NCBI RefSeq assembly: GCF_031569985.1
Contig: NZ_JAMQKA010000001.1
Coordinates: forward strand, 62,001-126,000
Direction: 5' to 3'
Length of the DNA: 64,000 nt
DNA from: JAMQKA01 sp031569985
GTDB taxonomy: Bacteria; Bacteroidota; Rhodothermia; Balneolales; Balneolaceae
In this document: positions 60,563-64,000 of the stretch, piece by piece
How the letters are laid out: each line of letters starts with the position of its first letter
How positions within the stretch are numbered: the stretch's first letter is position 1
The notes under the pieces: generated by a model
What the model was told of the DNA's origin: nothing
Database searches by the model: none
Seen by the model: only the letters and a program-made list of their open reading frames with translations
Made by a program: the position numbers and the translations under genes

Positions 60563-63475
60563 TCATTCGACGGCCGCGGGTTCTTGTCCCTCGGAGTAAG
60601 CCTCCAGGGGCACGCAGCTACACATCAGGTTGCGGTCGCCATAGGCATCATCTACGCGGCTTACGGCCGGCCAGAACTTGTCAAACCGCAGGTAATCGAG
60701 TGGGAATACGGCACGCTCCCGGTCGTAGGAACGGTCCCAGGTGTTGTTTAGGGCCACACGCATTGTATGGGGAGCATTGCGCAGCAAGTTCTGTTCCTTG
60801 TCGGCACGACCTTCTTCTACTTCACGAATCTCTTCGCGGATCGAAATCATCGCCTCGCAGAACCGGTCCAGCTCCTCTTTCGTTTCACTCTCGGTCGGCT
60901 CAATCATCAGCGTGCCGGGCACGGGGAACGACATCGTGGGCGCATGGAAGCCGTAGTCCATCAGGCGCTTGGCCACATCCACCGAATCGATGCCCGCCGA
61001 CTGTTTGAACGGGCGCAGATCGACGATAAACTCGTGGGCCGTGCGGCCACTTTTGCCGGTATACAGCACCGGGTAGTGATCCTTCAGGCGCTCTTTCAGG
61101 TAGTTGGAGTTGAGGATCGCCACCTGTGTTGCCCGCTTCAGTCCATCGGCGCCCATCAGCTTGATGTATGCGTAGGAGATCGTGAGGATGCTGGCACTGC
61201 CCCACGGTGCTGCCGATATCCCGTGAATTGCTTCCAACCCTCCGGAAGGCACCACGGCGTTGGTCGGCAGGAAGGGCGCCAGGTGGTCAGCAACGGCGAT
61301 GGGGCCCATGCCGGGTCCGCCGCCGCCGTGCGGAATGCAGAATGTTTTGTGGAGATTCAGGTGGCAGACGTCGGCCCCGATCTCGGCAGGACTCGTCAGT
61401 CCCACCTGGGCGTTCATGTTGGCACCGTCCAGGTAGACCAGTCCGCCGTTTTCGTGGATCAGGCTGCAGATCGCTTTGATATCCTCTTCAAACACCCCGT
61501 GCGTCGAGGGATACGTGACCATCAGGGCAGCCAGTTTCTCTTTGTTTGCCTCCACCTTCTCGCACAGGTCATCAAGATCGATGTTACCGTGTTCGTCACA
61601 CTTCGTCACCACCACCTCCATGCCCGCCATGACGGCGCTGGCCGGGTTCGTTCCGTGTGCGGAATCGGGCACAATCGTCACGTTGCGGTGCTCCTCCCCC
61701 CTGTTGCGGTGATAGGCCCGGATCGTCATCAGTCCTGCGTATTCACCCTGGGCCCCGGAATTGGGTTGCAGTGAAACGGCATCCAGACCGGTAATCTGCT
61801 TCAGCTGCTTCTTCAACTTCTTGAACAGCAGGTGGTAGCCCTCCGCCTGGTCTTCCGGGGCAAACGGGTGCAGCTTGGCAAACTTCGGCCAGCTCAGGGG
61901 AATCATTTCTGCCGTGGCATTGAGCTTCATGGTGCATGAGCCGAGCGAGATCATGGAGTGTACCAGCGAAAGATCCTTGTTCTCCAGCTTCTTCAGGTAT
62001 CGGAGCATCTCGTGCTCGGAGTGGTACAGGTTGAACACCGGGTGTTCCAGATAGGAGCTCGTCCGGAGTAAAGCTTCGGGATAGTTGACCTCTACCTGTT
62101 CGGCCAGCCCATCCAGATCTGCCTCGACGTCACCGCCGGTGGCCTTGGCAAAGATATCCAGCACCTGGGCCACGTCATCCAGGTCCTTAACCTCGTCAAA
62201 CGAAAGGCCGATGCAGCCGTCATCATAGTAACGGAAATTCACCTGCTGTTTCAGGGCCTGTATCTGTATCGACTGCTGCTGCTCCAGTGACATGCAGACT
62301 TTCAGCGTATCGAAATAGTGATCGTTCTCAATGGTAAAACCAAGCTTTTCCAGCGCCTTGTGAGCGATCTTGGTAAAGCCATGAATCCGCTCTGCTATGC
62401 GGCGGAGTCCTTCGGGCCCGTGATATACGGCATAGAAACCGGCCATCACCGCCAGCAATACCTGTGCCGTACAGATGTTGGAAGTCGCCTTCTCGCGCCG
62501 GATATGCTGCTCCCTCGTCTGCAGGGCCATCCGGTAGGCGGGGTTGCCTTCGGCATCCTGGGTCACCCCGATAATACGTCCCGGTACTTTGCGCTGGTAT
62601 TTCTCGAGCGTGGCAAAGTAGGCGGCGTGGGGCCCTCCGTAGCCCATCGGGATGCCGAAACGCTGAGTGGTGCCTACCGCTACATCCGCCCCCATCTCAC
62701 CGGGCGGCGTCAACATTGTAAGACTTAGGAGGTCAGAAGCCACAACGGTCTTCACTTCGTGCTCATGGGCTGCGGCAATAAGGTCGCTGTAATCATAGAT
62801 TTCACCATTGGTGGCGGGATACTGCAGCAGCATGCCAAACAGCTCCGGATCCGAGATGTCAATATCATTGTGATCGCCGATTACCAATTTAATATCCTGT
62901 GGCTCTGCCCGCCCTTTCAGCACGTCAATGGTCTGCGGATGGCACAGCTCCGAAACAAAAAACTTGTCCGCCTGCTTTCGCTTGTTCCCACGCCGGGAGG
63001 AGTAGAGCATCGACATCGCCTCTGCGGCGGCAGTTCCCTCATCCAGCAGCGAGGCGTTCGCCAGTTCAAGGCCGGTAAGATCGGAAACCATGGTCTGGAA
63101 ATTGATCAGCGCTTCAAGCCGGCCTTGCGCAATCTCCGCCTGGTAGGGCGTATATGAGGTATACCAGCCGGGATTTTCAAGTACATTGCGCTGGATCACA
63201 TTCGGGGTCAGGGTCTCGTAATACCCCATGCCGATGAAGGACTTGTAAATTTCATTTTTGGAGGCCAACGCCCGGAACTGCTCAAGAAAGCGGTATTCAC
63301 TCATCGGCTCATCCAGCTCAAGTTGCTTCGTCAGCCGGATGTCGGCGGGGACCGTCTCATCCATAAGCTGATCGAGGGACTCTGCCCCTATTGCGGTTAG
63401 CATCTCCTTGACTTGTTCATCGTCGGGACCGATATGGCGGTGCCAAAACCGCTCTTTATCAAAATTGATACTCAT
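60563..63475 (-). CDS. gcvP: glycine dehydrogenase (decarboxylating), P-protein of the glycine cleavage system
   Basis: 970 residues, one-chain P-protein. It decarboxylates glycine with PLP and passes the aminomethyl group to the H-protein lipoyl arm. N-terminus FDKERFWHRHIGPDDEQVKE and the PLP lysine in NLHKTFCIPHGGGGPGMGPI (about residue 700) are family signatures; LQPNSGAQGEYAGLMTIRAY and SAHGTNPASAVMAGMEVVV lie before. No gcvT or gcvH gene is next to it in this window. The upstream region shows no glycine riboswitch that I could recognise. Confidence 0.97.
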   Translation of the reverse strand: MSINFDKERFWHRHIGPDDEQVKEMLTAIGAESLDQLMDETVPADIRLTKQLELDEPMSEYRFLEQFRALASKNEIYKSFIGMGYYETLTPNVIQRNVLENPGWYTSYTPYQAEIAQGRLEALINFQTMVSDLTGLELANASLLDEGTAAAEAMSMLYSSRRGNKRKQADKFFVSELCHPQTIDVLKGRAEPQDIKLVIGDHNDIDISDPELFGMLLQYPATNGEIYDYSDLIAAAHEHEVKTVVASDLLSLTMLTPPGEMGADVAVGTTQRFGIPMGYGGPHAAYFATLEKYQRKVPGRIIGVTQDAEGNPAYRMALQTREQHIRREKATSNICTAQVLLAVMAGFYAVYHGPEGLRRIAERIHGFTKIAHKALEKLGFTIENDHYFDTLKVCMSLEQQQSIQIQALKQQVNFRYYDDGCIGLSFDEVKDLDDVAQVLDIFAKATGGDVEADLDGLAEQVEVNYPEALLRTSSYLEHPVFNLYHSEHEMLRYLKKLENKDLSLVHSMISLGSCTMKLNATAEMIPLSWPKFAKLHPFAPEDQAEGYHLLFKKLKKQLKQITGLDAVSLQPNSGAQGEYAGLMTIRAYHRNRGEEHRNVTIVPDSAHGTNPASAVMAGMEVVVTKCDEHGNIDLDDLCEKVEANKEKLAALMVTYPSTHGVFEEDIKAICSLIHENGGLVYLDGANMNAQVGLTSPAEIGADVCHLNLHKTFCIPHGGGGPGMGPIAVADHLAPFLPTNAVVPSGGLEAIHGISAAPWGSASILTISYAYIKLMGADGLKRATQVAILNSNYLKERLKDHYPVLYTGKSGRTAHEFIVDLRPFKQSAGIDSVDVAKRLMDYGFHAPTMSFPVPGTLMIEPTESETKEELDRFCEAMISIREEIREVEEGRADKEQNLLRNAPHTMRVALNNTWDRSYDRERAVFPLDYLRFDKFWPAVSRVDDAYGDRNLMCSCVPLEAYSEGQEPAAVE

Positions 63476-63845
63476 TCAACTGCTGTTTTTTGGATAAAAA
63501 AAGTTTGGTAAGAGTGGTAACAAATTCCTGTTGCTGTAGGTTCTTTTAAATATCTGACCACTTGCCTAAGATTGCTGTATTGAAAGCACGAAAGGTAAGT
63601 AAGATGAAGGTAAAATTACAGGGATGATAAGTAATGAGCGATACGTAATGTGTAACTCATGATATGCGATTCATTTTGTATTCTGCATCAGACATTAAAC
63701 AATTAAAACTTCAACCGGCGAAAGCCCCTTATATCCCCAGAAGAATCAGGGACCTGAAGACTTTTTAGCTAAGGCTAATATTTTTTTTATTTCTAGTAAC
63801 CTTTTCTTATTCTTTCCATTCATTTAATCAGAACAACAGATACCG
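63476..63845. other. intergenic region between gcvP and the ZIP gene
   Basis: AT-rich, divergent promoters expected. No repeat, riboswitch or gene recognised. Confidence 0.4.
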
Positions 63846-64000
63846 ATGCTAGACTTTATTGAATTACAAGAGTGGTTTCTCTCAATAGGCCCAATTTACC
63901 AGAGTCTCATGGGCGGACTTTTTACCTGGGGTTTAACCGCACTGGGCGCAGCACTGGTGTTTTTCTTTCGCACTATCAATCAAAAAGTGCTTGATGCGAT
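63846..64000 (+). CDS. ZIP-family metal transporter, 5' part
   Basis: The first 51 codons are present; the gene runs off the window. MLDFIELQEWFLSIGPIYQS, then LMGGLFTWGLTALGAALVFF is the first membrane helix of ZIP (ZupT-like) divalent-metal importers. Zinc or another metal is the usual substrate. Confidence 0.8.
   Translation, partial: MLDFIELQEWFLSIGPIYQSLMGGLFTWGLTALGAALVFFFRTINQKVLDA

Noticed and set aside
61207..62728. several plus-strand ORFs within gcvP
   Set aside because: Antisense shadows of a conserved 970-residue gene.
63476..63845. glycine riboswitch upstream of gcvP
   Set aside because: No conserved glycine-aptamer core could be recognised by eye.

Overview
The window reads as part of a chromosome from a Bacteroidota-like bacterium, most likely of the Balneolota type (Balneolaceae relatives such as Fodinibius or Gracilimonas). 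This is inferred from a SusC/SusD pair with an AraC regulator, many short-signal lipoproteins (DUF4382, DUF4142, FAS1, collagen-like), BTAD-TPR regulators and an AT-rich genome full of dispersed palindromic repeats. No rRNA, tRNA or CRISPR array was seen.

Layout. 0.4-7.3 kb: SusD and SusC outer-membrane uptake genes with a divergent AraC regulator, then a TonB gene whose start is frameshifted in an A-run. 7.3-8.0 kb: repeats, including a striking 23-bp-period array of small palindromes. 8-15.2 kb: a secreted protein, a serine hydrolase, a 2H phosphoesterase and a complete oxidative pentose-phosphate operon (rpiB-gnd-zwf-pgl). 15.2-21.6 kb: YtxH protein, pectinacetylesterase-like hydrolase, a glycosyltransferase/metallophosphoesterase pair, an SMP-30-like propeller and a collagen-like lipoprotein. 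22-35.5 kb: envelope and stress genes (DUF6340-like and DUF4382 lipoproteins, AhpD-like, DUF4142, cupredoxin, AraC, FAS1, SnoaL-like, small membrane proteins). 36-48.7 kb: a decayed BTAD-TPR regulator and its intact paralogue, a repeat-propeller lipoprotein, a large IPT/TIG plus M6-like metalloprotease and a DUF885 peptidase-like protein.

49.4-59 kb is the most interesting region: an accessory island on the minus strand. It holds three tiny genes missed by ordinary ORF calling (52428-53012). Each encodes a 55-57 residue peptide with a double-glycine leader ending in INGG. With them lie a C39-peptidase ABC exporter (PCAT), an HlyD-type adaptor, a LuxR-type regulator, a small helix-turn-helix regulator (one intact copy, one dead copy) and small membrane proteins that could give immunity. 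The whole looks like an undescribed class II bacteriocin or peptide-signalling locus. It is surrounded and interrupted by debris: three broken copies of an HU/DUF4469-type DNA-binding gene, a truncated SIR2-like defence gene and a truncated IS630-type transposase. 59.4 kb to the end: OsmC, glycine dehydrogenase GcvP and the start of a ZIP metal transporter.

Several genes show single-base lesions, two of them one-A losses in A-runs. These may be real decay, slippage sites or assembly errors; raw reads would tell. All functions are read from motifs and family knowledge; no database search was possible.
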